Origin: Anaeromyxobacter dehalogenans
Lineage (GTDB): Bacteria > Myxococcota_A > UBA9042 > DTJE01
DNA: 6,387 nucleotides
Direction: 5' to 3'
Assembly (NCBI GenBank): GCA_020722625.1
Contig: DYKK01000128.1
Coordinates: forward strand, 2,487 to 8,873
Every line of letters begins with the position of its first letter. Within the stretch, counting starts at the first letter, position 1. This document shows, piece after piece, positions 1 to 5,722 of this stretch. The notes beneath the pieces were generated by a model. It saw nothing but the letters and a program-made list of their open reading frames with translations. It did no database searches and had not been told where the DNA came from. The position numbers were made by a program, and so were the translations under genes.

Positions 1-741
1 ACGGGACGCCAGCGCCCCCAGAAACTCCGCGAGCGCCGCGTTGAAGGCCTCGGGGTTCTCGAGATTGGACAGGTGACCCGCGGACGGGATCGCGCAGAAC
101 CGGGCGTCCGGAAGCGACGCGGCCAGGCGCCTCGACTCGTCGGGCGGCGTCAAGGTGTCCTCGGCGCCCACCACGACCAGCGCGGGGACGCGCAGGCCGG
201 ACAGCAGGGGCGTGGAGTCCGGCCGGTCGCGCATCGCGAGCAAGGCCCGGGCCACGCCCTCTGGGTCCGCCGCGAGGATGCGGCGCCGGACCTCCGCGAC
301 GAGGTCCGGCCGCTCCCGGCGCGAGGTCTCGCCGAGGAGCGCGGGCAGGACCTCGTCGGCCAGGAACGCGACCCCCTCGGCCCGCACGCGCGCGGCCAGG
401 GCGGTCCTGCGCTCCCGGCCCGCCGGGGCGTCCGCCGCGGCCCGGGTGTCCGCGAGCACGAGGCCCGCCACCCGCTCCGGGGCCAGGGCCGCGACGCGGA
501 AGACCACGTATCCCCCCATCGAGAGCCCGGCGAAGACCGCGCGCCCGATGCCTCGGCGGTCGCACTCCGCGAGGACCTCCCGCGCCCACCCCGCGAGGTC
601 GGCGTCCCCCCAAGGACGCCCCCCGAACCCCGGCAGGTCCGGGGTCAGGGCGGTCCAGCCGAGGGATTCCGCGGCGCGCGCCTGCGCCTCCCACATCCGG
701 CCGTCCAGGGGGAACGCGTGAACGAAGACCACGGCGTTCAT
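1..741 (-). CDS. alpha/beta-hydrolase (esterase/lactonase-like), 3' end cut by window
   Basis: This is a partial minus-strand gene. Reading from ATG at 741 gives 247 codons to the window edge with no stop. The full alpha/beta-hydrolase pattern is visible: an oxyanion-type HAFPLDGRMW at residues 8-17, a PDLPGFGG turn at 34-41, the nucleophile elbow GLSMGG with Ser74, a variable cap at about 105-185, the acid in GAEDTLTP (Asp195), and the base in AGHLSN (His223). The family normally ends about 20-25 residues after this His, so only a few residues are probably missing. The closest named groups are 3-oxoadipate enol-lactonase-like and BioH-like serine hydrolases; substrate cannot be read from sequence. 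It lacks a signal peptide, so it should be cytosolic. An in-frame GTG at 765 would add eight residues but has no Shine-Dalgarno, and residues 2-8 already form the first beta strand, so ATG 741 is preferred. It is divergent from the operon to its right and probably unrelated to it. Confidence 0.9.
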   Translation of the reverse strand, partial: MNAVVFVHAFPLDGRMWEAQARAAESLGWTALTPDLPGFGGRPWGDADLAGWAREVLAECDRRGIGRAVFAGLSMGGYVVFRVAALAPERVAGLVLADTRAAADAPAGRERRTALAARVRAEGVAFLADEVLPALLGETSRRERPDLVAEVRRRILAADPEGVARALLAMRDRPDSTPLLSGLRVPALVVVGAEDTLTPPDESRRLAASLPDARFCAIPSAGHLSNLENPEAFNAALAEFLGALASR

Positions 742-864
742 GGCCCCGATTGATGCCAGGGGCACGCAGGGAAGTCAAGAGGCGCGGCCGTCTGTGATAG
801 GATCCGCGCGACTCGGGCGGACGCCGCTTGCGGAAACGGCGGGTCCCCTGGGAGGGGGTGGACA
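742..864. promoter_or_regulatory. divergent intergenic region
   Basis: This is the only intergenic stretch of any size here, separating the minus-strand hydrolase from the plus-strand operon, so it should hold promoters for both. It has a run of lower GC than its surroundings around 771-803. No convincing operator, riboswitch or terminator was seen. For the hydrolase, the minus strand reads TTGACT at 778-773, a good -35 match, but 17-18 bases on there is only a poor -10 (around ATCAAT). Such a promoter would make the transcript nearly leaderless. Confidence 0.55.
798..803 (+). promoter_or_regulatory. candidate -10 element for the six-gene operon
   Basis: TAGGAT matches the sigma-70 -10 consensus TATAAT at four of six positions and lies in the local sequence TGTGATAGGATCC, in a relatively AT-containing pocket. 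Transcription would start near 810 and leave a leader of about 55 nt before the GTG at 865. A matching -35 is weak (TCAAGA at 775-780, 17-bp spacer). This is pattern matching by eye only. Confidence 0.35.
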
Positions 865-1797
865 GTGACGTACCGAGGCATCCCGGTCGCGCTCGCGTTC
901 CTCGCGACAGCCGCGGCGGGCTTCCTCCTGTCGCGCGCGGGGCTCGTGGACCTGAAGTTCGCGGCCATGAACCCCATCCGGGACCGGACCGTCCTCGAGC
1001 GCATCGCGGGCGGCACGCAGTCCCTGGACGAGACCCGCCAGTACCTGACGCGGGGCTCCGAGACCGCGGCCGAGACCCTGTACCTCCCCCCCGTCGCGGT
1101 CCTGAAGGTCCTGTCGCTCGGCCACCGGACCGCGCTCGCGGACCTCCTGTTCGTGCGCGCGCACGCCTACTTCCTGTCGCACTTCTTCGCGGACCGCATC
1201 TTCGCCTGGCTCGACCATTACTACCAGGCCATCGTGGGGCTCGACCCCGACAACCCCAAGGTCTATCTGTGGGCGGGCCAGGTCGTGAAGTACGGCCAGC
1301 ACATAGACGATGCGACCATCCGCCGGGCCGACGCGTTCCTGGAGGCCGGTCTCGCGCGGTTCCCCATGGACTGGCGCCTGCACATGGACCTCGGATTCAA
1401 CCTCCACTTCGAGTTCCGCGGGGCGGACGAGGCGGAGCGCAGTGCGGCCCGCCTGAAGGCGCGTGACCACTTCGCGCGGGCCGCGGGCCTGCCCGGGTCC
1501 CCGGTGGACCCCAACTTCATCGCGGAACTCTTCGAGCGCGGGAACGAGGAAGGTCTCGCCCTCGCCTACGCGCTCGAACGCTACTACGATGCGACGGAGG
1601 AGCAGCGCAGGCAGTTGCTGCGCCGGGTCTCGGCCCTCTCGGACGTGATGGCGGCGCAGATCCGGGCCGAGGAGGAGCGGTATCGCCGGGAGTTCCCGTT
1701 CCTCCCGGTCGCGCTCTTCTCGCTGCTGCGGGGGCGGCCCCCGGCCCCACCCGCCCCGGCCGTCCTGGACGCTCTGGGGGGAGAAGACGATGGCTAG
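865..1797 (+). CDS. membrane-anchored TPR-like protein, transporter-associated
   Basis: This gene encodes 310 residues from GTG 865, with GGAGGGGG at 851-858 a suitable distance upstream. The N-terminus carries one hydrophobic helix (about residues 6-22, followed by SR), which reads as an uncleaved signal anchor with the rest outside the cytoplasmic membrane. A conserved-looking block follows at 83-103 (SLGHR, ADLLFVRAHAYF). Next come helical TPR-like units: YYQAIVGLDPDNPKVY at 119-134, and another around 155-184 (FLEAGLARFPMDWRL). The C-terminus is charged and then Pro/Ala-rich (about 290-303). I recognise the SLGH...ADLL block as typical of uncharacterised TPR proteins encoded next to ABC-2 transporters in high-GC delta-proteobacteria, which fits genes 3927-6366 here. 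The role is probably scaffolding or assembly in the envelope; no enzyme motif is seen. Its stop overlaps the next gene's ATG by 8 nt. Confidence 0.85.
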   Translation: MTYRGIPVALAFLATAAAGFLLSRAGLVDLKFAAMNPIRDRTVLERIAGGTQSLDETRQYLTRGSETAAETLYLPPVAVLKVLSLGHRTALADLLFVRAHAYFLSHFFADRIFAWLDHYYQAIVGLDPDNPKVYLWAGQVVKYGQHIDDATIRRADAFLEAGLARFPMDWRLHMDLGFNLHFEFRGADEAERSAARLKARDHFARAAGLPGSPVDPNFIAELFERGNEEGLALAYALERYYDATEEQRRQLLRRVSALSDVMAAQIRAEEERYRREFPFLPVALFSLLRGRPPAPPAPAVLDALGGEDDG

Positions 1798-2755
1798 CGG
1801 GCCGGTCCTGATCACGGGCGGGGCGGGATTCATCGGGACCTCCCTGGCCCTGAGGCTCCTGGACTCGTGCGAGGTGGTGCTCCTCGACAACCTCCACCGC
1901 AACGCCCTGGACGAGGCGGGCCTCGCCGGACGCGCGGGGGTGCGGCTCATCCAGGGGGACGTCACGGACGCGGAGGTCGTGCGGCGGGCCGTGCAGGGGT
2001 GCCGCGTGGTCGTGCACATGGCCTCCATCGCGGGCGTGGACACGGTGATGCGGCAGCCCGTCCGCACCATGCAGGTGGCCCTGAAGGGGACCATGAACGT
2101 CCTGGAGGCCGCGTTCGAGGCCGGCCACGTGGACCGGTTCATTGACTTCTCGACGAGCGAGGTCTTCGGCCAGTACGCCTACAAGGTGACCGAGGGCCAC
2201 GTCTCGCAACTCGGGGCCGTGGGCGAGGCGCGCTGGACCTACGCGGTCAGCAAACTGGCCACCGAGCACCTGGCCCTGAGTTACCACCGCGAATACGGGT
2301 TCCCCGCCTGCTCCATCCGGCCCTTCAACATCTACGGCCCCCGCCAGGTCGGGGAGGGGGCGATCCACCACTTCATCGTGCGGGCCGTCGCGGGAGAGGA
2401 CCTGCTCGTCCACAACGATGGGAGCCAGATCCGGTCGTGGTGCTACATTGACGACATCGTGGACGGGGTGGTGCGGGCCATGGAGCGGCCCGAGGCCGTG
2501 GGCCACGCCTTCAACATCGGGAACCCGCGCAGCACCTTGACGATCTACAACCTGGCGCGCGTGATCGTGCTGTTGGCCGGGTCGCGCTCGAACATCCGGT
2601 TCGTCCCGTGGGACTTCGCGGACGTGGAACTGCGCATCCCGGACATCGGCAAGGCCCGGGCGATGCTCGGGTACGAGCCGCGCGTGGACCTCGAGGAGGG
2701 GCTCTCGCGCACCATCGAGTGGTATCGCGCGCGGGCGGGGAGGACGGGCGGATGA
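1790..2755 (+). CDS. NAD-dependent sugar-nucleotide epimerase/dehydratase (extended SDR)
   Basis: This gene encodes 321 residues, normal for extended short-chain dehydrogenases that act on nucleotide sugars in the cytosol. The Rossmann motif TGGAGFIG is at residues 9-16. An acidic Asp33 at the end of strand 2 suggests NAD rather than NADP. GDVTD is at 56-60. The catalytic part reads STSEVFG (121-127), then Tyr151-x3-Lys155, then RPFNIYGPRQ, then DGSQIRSWCYIDD with Arg215. The Thr122-Ser123-Glu124 triplet resembles 4,6-dehydratases (GDP-mannose dehydratase type) and UDP-glucuronate decarboxylases (UXS/ArnA type) more than GalE, which has Ser-rich SSS there. A keto-sugar product is therefore plausible and would feed the aminotransferase encoded immediately downstream. 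The substrate is unresolved. The ATG overlaps the previous stop by 8 nt with GGGGGGAG before it, and its own stop overlaps the next start as ATGA, so translation is probably coupled. Confidence 0.92.
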   Translation: MASGPVLITGGAGFIGTSLALRLLDSCEVVLLDNLHRNALDEAGLAGRAGVRLIQGDVTDAEVVRRAVQGCRVVVHMASIAGVDTVMRQPVRTMQVALKGTMNVLEAAFEAGHVDRFIDFSTSEVFGQYAYKVTEGHVSQLGAVGEARWTYAVSKLATEHLALSYHREYGFPACSIRPFNIYGPRQVGEGAIHHFIVRAVAGEDLLVHNDGSQIRSWCYIDDIVDGVVRAMERPEAVGHAFNIGNPRSTLTIYNLARVIVLLAGSRSNIRFVPWDFADVELRIPDIGKARAMLGYEPRVDLEEGLSRTIEWYRARAGRTGG

Positions 2756-3921
2756 GGCGCGTCGGGCGGATCCCCCTGGCCCGGCCGAGGGTGGGGCGGC
2801 CGGAGGCGCGGGCGGTCCTGCGCGTGCTCCAGTCCCGGCACCTGGCCCAGGGACCCGAGGTCCTGGCCCTGGAGCGCGCGGCGAGCGCGGCCCTTGGCGA
2901 CAGGCCCGTGGTCGCGGTCTCGTCCGGGGGGAGCGCCCTGCTCCTGGCCATGGCGGCGTGCGGAGTCGGCCCCGGGTGCGAGGTGGTGGTCCCGGTCTTC
3001 ACGTTCCCGGCCGCGGCCCAGGCCGCCCTGTGGCTCGGGGCGGACCCGGTGCCGGCGGACGTGGACCCCGAGTCGCTCGGGGTGACCGCGGCGACCGTGG
3101 CGGCGAGGCTGACCCCGAGGACGCGGGCGGTGGTCGTGGCGCACGCCTTCGGGATCCCCGCGGACGTGGAGGGCGTCGCGGACCTGGCGCGCCCGCGCGG
3201 CATCGCGGTGATCGAGGACGCGGCGTGCGCCTTCGGGGGACGGACCGCGGGGGGACGCCCCGCCGGCACGGCCGGGGAGTTCGGCTGCTTCTCGTTGCAC
3301 CCGCGCAAGGTCGTGACCGGGGGCGAGGGCGGGCTCGTGGCGTGCGACCCGGGATTCGAGGCCCGCGTGCGCGAGTTGCGCGACTACGGGCGAACGGGAC
3401 GGGGGTTCGGCGACGTGTTCGGGGCCACCGGGCTCAACTTCCGGCTGGCGGACCTGTGCGCGGCGGTCGCGAGGGTGCAGGTGGGCCGGGTGGCCGGGTC
3501 CGTCCGCCGGAGGGAGCGGCTCGTCCAGCGCTACCGGACCCGCCTGGACGGGTGCCCTGGCGTGCGCGTGCCCGGCGGATACGCCCGCGCGGGCCAGACG
3601 TGGCAGTCGTTCGTCGTGAGGGTCCCGGGGGCGCGGGACGTGGCCCACGCCCTGGGCCGGCGCGGCATCGAGGCCGGCCCCGCGGCCCACGCCCTGACCG
3701 ACCAGACGTTCTTTCGATCGCGCTGGGACGCGCGCCGCTTCCGCTGCCCGGACGGGGAGGCCCTGGCCCGCGAGGCCCTGGCCCTCCCCCTGTTCGACGA
3801 GATGACGACCCGCGAGGTGGACCGCGTGTGTGACGCCCTGATCGCGGTCGTCGCGGGGGTGTCGGTTCCTCGATCCGGTGCCGGCCTGGCCGGCGCCTTG
3901 CGTTCGCGCTCCAGGAGGTGA
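2752..3921 (+). CDS. DegT/DnrJ/EryC1/StrS-family PLP aminotransferase
   Basis: This gene encodes 389 residues from ATG 2752, in an ATGA overlap with the epimerase stop. GGGGAGGA lies at 2737-2744, 7 nt upstream. Longer in-frame starts would run deep into the epimerase gene and lack homology. The fold-type I sugar aminotransferase pattern is complete: a phosphate-binding SSGGSALLLA block (GGSA in place of the usual GT-A), PVFTFPAAAQAAL, HAFGIPAD from His131, the pyridine-nitrogen Asp156 in VIEDAACAFGG, and the PLP-lysine motif FSLHPRK with Lys186, then GGEGG and GLNFRLADLCAA. Family members transfer an amino group from glutamate (or glutamine) to a keto group on a nucleotide sugar. Paired with the upstream epimerase/dehydratase, this predicts an amino-sugar nucleotide, but the position aminated is unknown. 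The last ~25 residues (GVSVPRSGAG... RSRSRR) look like a low-complexity tail outside the conserved domain. Confidence 0.92.
   Translation: MRRVGRIPLARPRVGRPEARAVLRVLQSRHLAQGPEVLALERAASAALGDRPVVAVSSGGSALLLAMAACGVGPGCEVVVPVFTFPAAAQAALWLGADPVPADVDPESLGVTAATVAARLTPRTRAVVVAHAFGIPADVEGVADLARPRGIAVIEDAACAFGGRTAGGRPAGTAGEFGCFSLHPRKVVTGGEGGLVACDPGFEARVRELRDYGRTGRGFGDVFGATGLNFRLADLCAAVARVQVGRVAGSVRRRERLVQRYRTRLDGCPGVRVPGGYARAGQTWQSFVVRVPGARDVAHALGRRGIEAGPAAHALTDQTFFRSRWDARRFRCPDGEALAREALALPLFDEMTTREVDRVCDALIAVVAGVSVPRSGAGLAGALRSRSRR
3877..3897 (+). repeat. 21-nt GC-rich near-perfect palindrome before the ATPase gene
   Basis: The arms GGTGCCGGCC (3877-3886) and GGCCGGCGCC (3888-3897) flank a single T. 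They pair fully apart from one G-T wobble. In RNA this could form a short stem with GGTGCC/GGCGCC and a small loop. It lies in the non-conserved tail of the aminotransferase gene, 15 nt before the AGGAGG of the ATPase gene. No U-run follows, so it is not a classic intrinsic terminator. Chance is a real alternative in DNA this rich in G and C. Confidence 0.35.
3913..3918 (+). promoter_or_regulatory. perfect Shine-Dalgarno AGGAGG deciding a TTG start
   Basis: AGGAGG sits 8 nt before TTG 3927, an ideal distance. The competing GTG at 3918 overlaps the last G of this motif and has nothing usable upstream, although it would give a GTGA overlap like the one at the last junction of the operon. I therefore place the ATPase start at TTG 3927. 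The alternative adds only three residues. Confidence 0.7.
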
Positions 3922-3926
3922 CGACC

Positions 3927-4883
3927 TTGACGCCCGCCATCGCCGTGGAGGGGCTGTCCAAGACCTTCCGCCCCCCGTTCCGCCTGAAGAAGGTCCGGGC
4001 CGTGCGCTCGGTCTCGTTCACGGTGACCCCGGGGGAGGTCTTCGGGTTTCTGGGACCCAACGGGGCGGGCAAGACCACGACGATCAAGGTCCTGACCGGC
4101 CTGATCCGCCCGACGGCGGGCCGCGTGGCCGTGCTCGGGGGCCCCCCGACCTCCATCGAGGTCAAGGCCCGGGTGGGGTTCCTGCCCGAGCAACCATATT
4201 TCTATGATTATTTGAAACCAACTGAACTCCTCGACATCTTCGGCCGCCTCTTCGGGATGGACCGGAGCACGAGGCACAGGCGCATCCACGAACTGCTGGA
4301 CCTCGTGGGGCTCGCGCACGCGAAGGACCGGACCCTGCGCAAGTTCTCGAAGGGGATGCTCCAGCGCGTGGGCCTGGCCCAGGCCCTCCTGAACGACCCG
4401 GACCTGTTGATCCTGGACGAGCCCCTGTCCGGGCTCGACCCCATCGGGCGCAAGGAGGTGGCGGACCTCATCGCGTCCCTGAAGGCCGGCGGCAAGACCA
4501 TCTTCTTCTCGTCCCACATCCTGGCGGACATCGAGCGGTTGTGCGACCGCGTGGTCATCCTGGACCGGGGCGAGATGAAGGCGGAAGGCCGGCTCGACGA
4601 CCTGCTGGCCGGGGGGCGATGGGAGAAGGAGGCCGTGGTCCGGGCCCGGCCGGGGGGCGCCCCCCCCCGCGTCGAGACCTGGCCCGAGGGGACCCGGGTC
4701 GAGGAGATCGACCCCGCGACCTGGCGGGTGGTGACGCCCGGGGAGGCGTTCGGGCCCGTGTTGCAGCGGCTGGTGGAGGCCGGCTTCGAGGTCGTGGGCG
4801 CCGGGGACCGGAGGCTGTCGCTCGAGGCCCTGATCATGGGCCTGACCCGCGAGGCGAGCGGGGCGAGGGAGGTGGCCCGATGA
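3927..4883 (+). CDS. ABC transporter ATP-binding protein (ABC-2/DrrA-like)
   Basis: This gene encodes 318 residues from TTG 3927. It is a cytoplasmic ATPase that powers the membrane partner encoded next. All nucleotide-binding motifs are intact: Walker A GPNGAGKTTT (43-52, Lys49), Q-loop Gln89 in LPEQPYFYDY, signature FSKGMLQ (Ser141), Walker B LLILDEP with Asp164 and Glu165, the D-loop SGLDP, and H-loop His197 in FSSHILAD. The LSKTF...KKVRAV start and the FYDYL after the Q-loop are typical of the CcmA/DrrA/NosF class that works with ABC-2 permeases. From about residue 220 a separate C-terminal domain follows (GRLDDLLAGG to LEALIMGLTREA), as in many members of this class. Its junction contains a run of nine C bases (4660-4668). 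Codons 89-100 are strikingly AT-rich. The stop overlaps the permease ATG by ATGA. The ATPase identity is certain; the cargo is unknown. Confidence 0.95.
   Translation: MTPAIAVEGLSKTFRPPFRLKKVRAVRSVSFTVTPGEVFGFLGPNGAGKTTTIKVLTGLIRPTAGRVAVLGGPPTSIEVKARVGFLPEQPYFYDYLKPTELLDIFGRLFGMDRSTRHRRIHELLDLVGLAHAKDRTLRKFSKGMLQRVGLAQALLNDPDLLILDEPLSGLDPIGRKEVADLIASLKAGGKTIFFSSHILADIERLCDRVVILDRGEMKAEGRLDDLLAGGRWEKEAVVRARPGGAPPRVETWPEGTRVEEIDPATWRVVTPGEAFGPVLQRLVEAGFEVVGAGDRRLSLEALIMGLTREASGAREVAR
4191..4226 (+). other. AT-rich synonymous codon island inside the ATPase gene
   Basis: These twelve codons (residues Gln89-Glu100) contain 10 G/C out of 36 bases, about 28%. Ten of them end in A or T, including three TAT, one AAA and two CCA. 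The codons on either side end almost without exception in G or C. The encoded peptide is what this ABC family normally has after the Q-loop, so the change appears synonymous. On the plus strand TATGAT (4203-4208) resembles a -10 element but has no good -35. The minus strand offers only a weak TTGGTT-N17-TATGGT. Confidence 0.8.
4660..4668 (+). repeat. run of nine C, close to a six-G run
   Basis: A C9 homopolymer at 4660-4668 follows G6 at 4652-4657, in the Gly/Ala/Pro linker (GGAPPR) between the ATPase core and its C-terminal domain. The frame is coherent on both sides, so no indel is present in this copy. Such a run is prone to slippage in replication or sequencing, and a one-base change would remove only the C-terminal domain and alter coupling to the permease gene. 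Confidence 0.7.
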
Positions 4884-5722
4884 CCGCATCCGGGGTGGCG
4901 GGGGCGGCGCGGGGACTGTTCGGGCTCGGGGCGTCGTGGACCCGCGTGCACGCGCTGGCGCTCAACACCTTCATCGAGGCCTCGCGCAACCGCGCCTTCG
5001 TGGGCCTGGGGGTCGCGGCCGTGGGGCTGGTCGTGTCCAGCATCGCCCTGTCGCAACTGGCGATCCGAGATCAGGCGGCGCGCGTCCTGGTGGACTTCGG
5101 GCTGTTCGCGATCTCGCTGCTCTCGGTCGTGATCGCGGTCGTGATGGGGGTCATCCTGATCTTCAAGGAGGTGGACCGCAAGACCTTCTACCTGGTGCTG
5201 CCCAAGCCCGTGCGGCGCTCGGAGGTGGTGGCCGGGAAGTTCGCGGGGCTGCTCGCGGTCCTGGCCGTGGCCGTGGTGGTGATGGGCGCGGCGTGGATCC
5301 TGTCCCTGGTGGCCCGTGACGTGCCCGTGAACCCGGACATGATCAAGGCCCTCGTCCTGGTGTGGTTCGAGGCGGCCCTGATCACGTCGGTCGCGCTGTT
5401 CTTCTCGTCCTTCGCGACCCCCGTGATGAGCGGGGTCTTCACGCTCGGCATCTTCCTGGTCGGGCGCAGCGTGCCCCTCCTGGACGAGTTGCTGCGGGCG
5501 AAGAAGGGGGTGCTGGTGCGAAACCCCCTGGTGCGCTTCATCGCCCAGGCCGTGACCGACACCTTCCCGGACCTGTCCGTGTTCCACGTGGGCAAGGAGT
5601 TGATCCTCGGGGTGCCGGTGGGCTGGGACTACGTGGGGGGCGTGGCCTTGTATTGCGCGGGGTACTGCGTCTTCTTCCTGGCCCTGGGGATGCTCATCTT
5701 CCGCCGGAGGGACTTCGTGTGA
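4880..5722 (+). CDS. ABC-2 type transporter permease
   Basis: This gene encodes 280 residues from ATG 4880 (ATGA overlap), with GAGGGAGG at 4865-4872, 7 nt upstream. An amphipathic N-terminus (ALNTFIEASRNR, about 26-38) is followed by six predicted membrane helices near 40-58, 70-95, 119-142, 156-178, 183-197 and 252-274. The loop between helices 2 and 3 has FKEVDRKTFYLVLPKPVRRSEVV. This matches the consensus of NosY/ABC-2 permeases, in which a conserved L-x-K/R-P-x-x-R-x-E segment contacts the ATPase. A longer loop (198-250) separates helices 5 and 6. It should dimerise and pair with the ATPase encoded just upstream. ABC-2 permeases of this type mostly export or handle lipids, polysaccharide precursors, drugs or envelope components; nothing here picks one. 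Its TGA overlaps the next gene's GTG by 4 nt (GTGA). Confidence 0.92.
   Translation: MTASGVAGAARGLFGLGASWTRVHALALNTFIEASRNRAFVGLGVAAVGLVVSSIALSQLAIRDQAARVLVDFGLFAISLLSVVIAVVMGVILIFKEVDRKTFYLVLPKPVRRSEVVAGKFAGLLAVLAVAVVVMGAAWILSLVARDVPVNPDMIKALVLVWFEAALITSVALFFSSFATPVMSGVFTLGIFLVGRSVPLLDELLRAKKGVLVRNPLVRFIAQAVTDTFPDLSVFHVGKELILGVPVGWDYVGGVALYCAGYCVFFLALGMLIFRRRDFV

Noticed and set aside
73..753. Plus-strand open frames of 188-226 codons over the left end
   Set aside because: They are shadows of the minus-strand alpha/beta-hydrolase, whose Ser74-Asp195-His223 set is in order. The plus-strand translations are Arg/Pro-rich without motifs.
775..2142. 455-codon open frame on the minus strand opposite the TPR and epimerase genes
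   Set aside because: Its composition is dominated by Arg, Pro, Gly and Ala with no family motif. It is a by-product of GC-rich codon use in the real plus-strand genes, and it crosses two well-supported genes.
2608..2751. N-terminal extension of the aminotransferase into the epimerase gene
   Set aside because: The frame stays open, but the extension lies wholly within the epimerase gene and reads as low complexity. ATG 2752 has a good ribosome site and an ATGA overlap.
3877..3897. Intrinsic terminator at the palindrome
   Set aside because: No T-run follows the stem, and closely spaced genes continue on the same strand.
3531..5587. Two overlapping long minus-strand open frames (each about 450 codons) opposite the ABC genes
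   Set aside because: They are low-complexity His/Arg/Gly/Pro-rich translations with no recognisable domain, lying opposite an ATPase with every catalytic motif intact and a six-helix permease.
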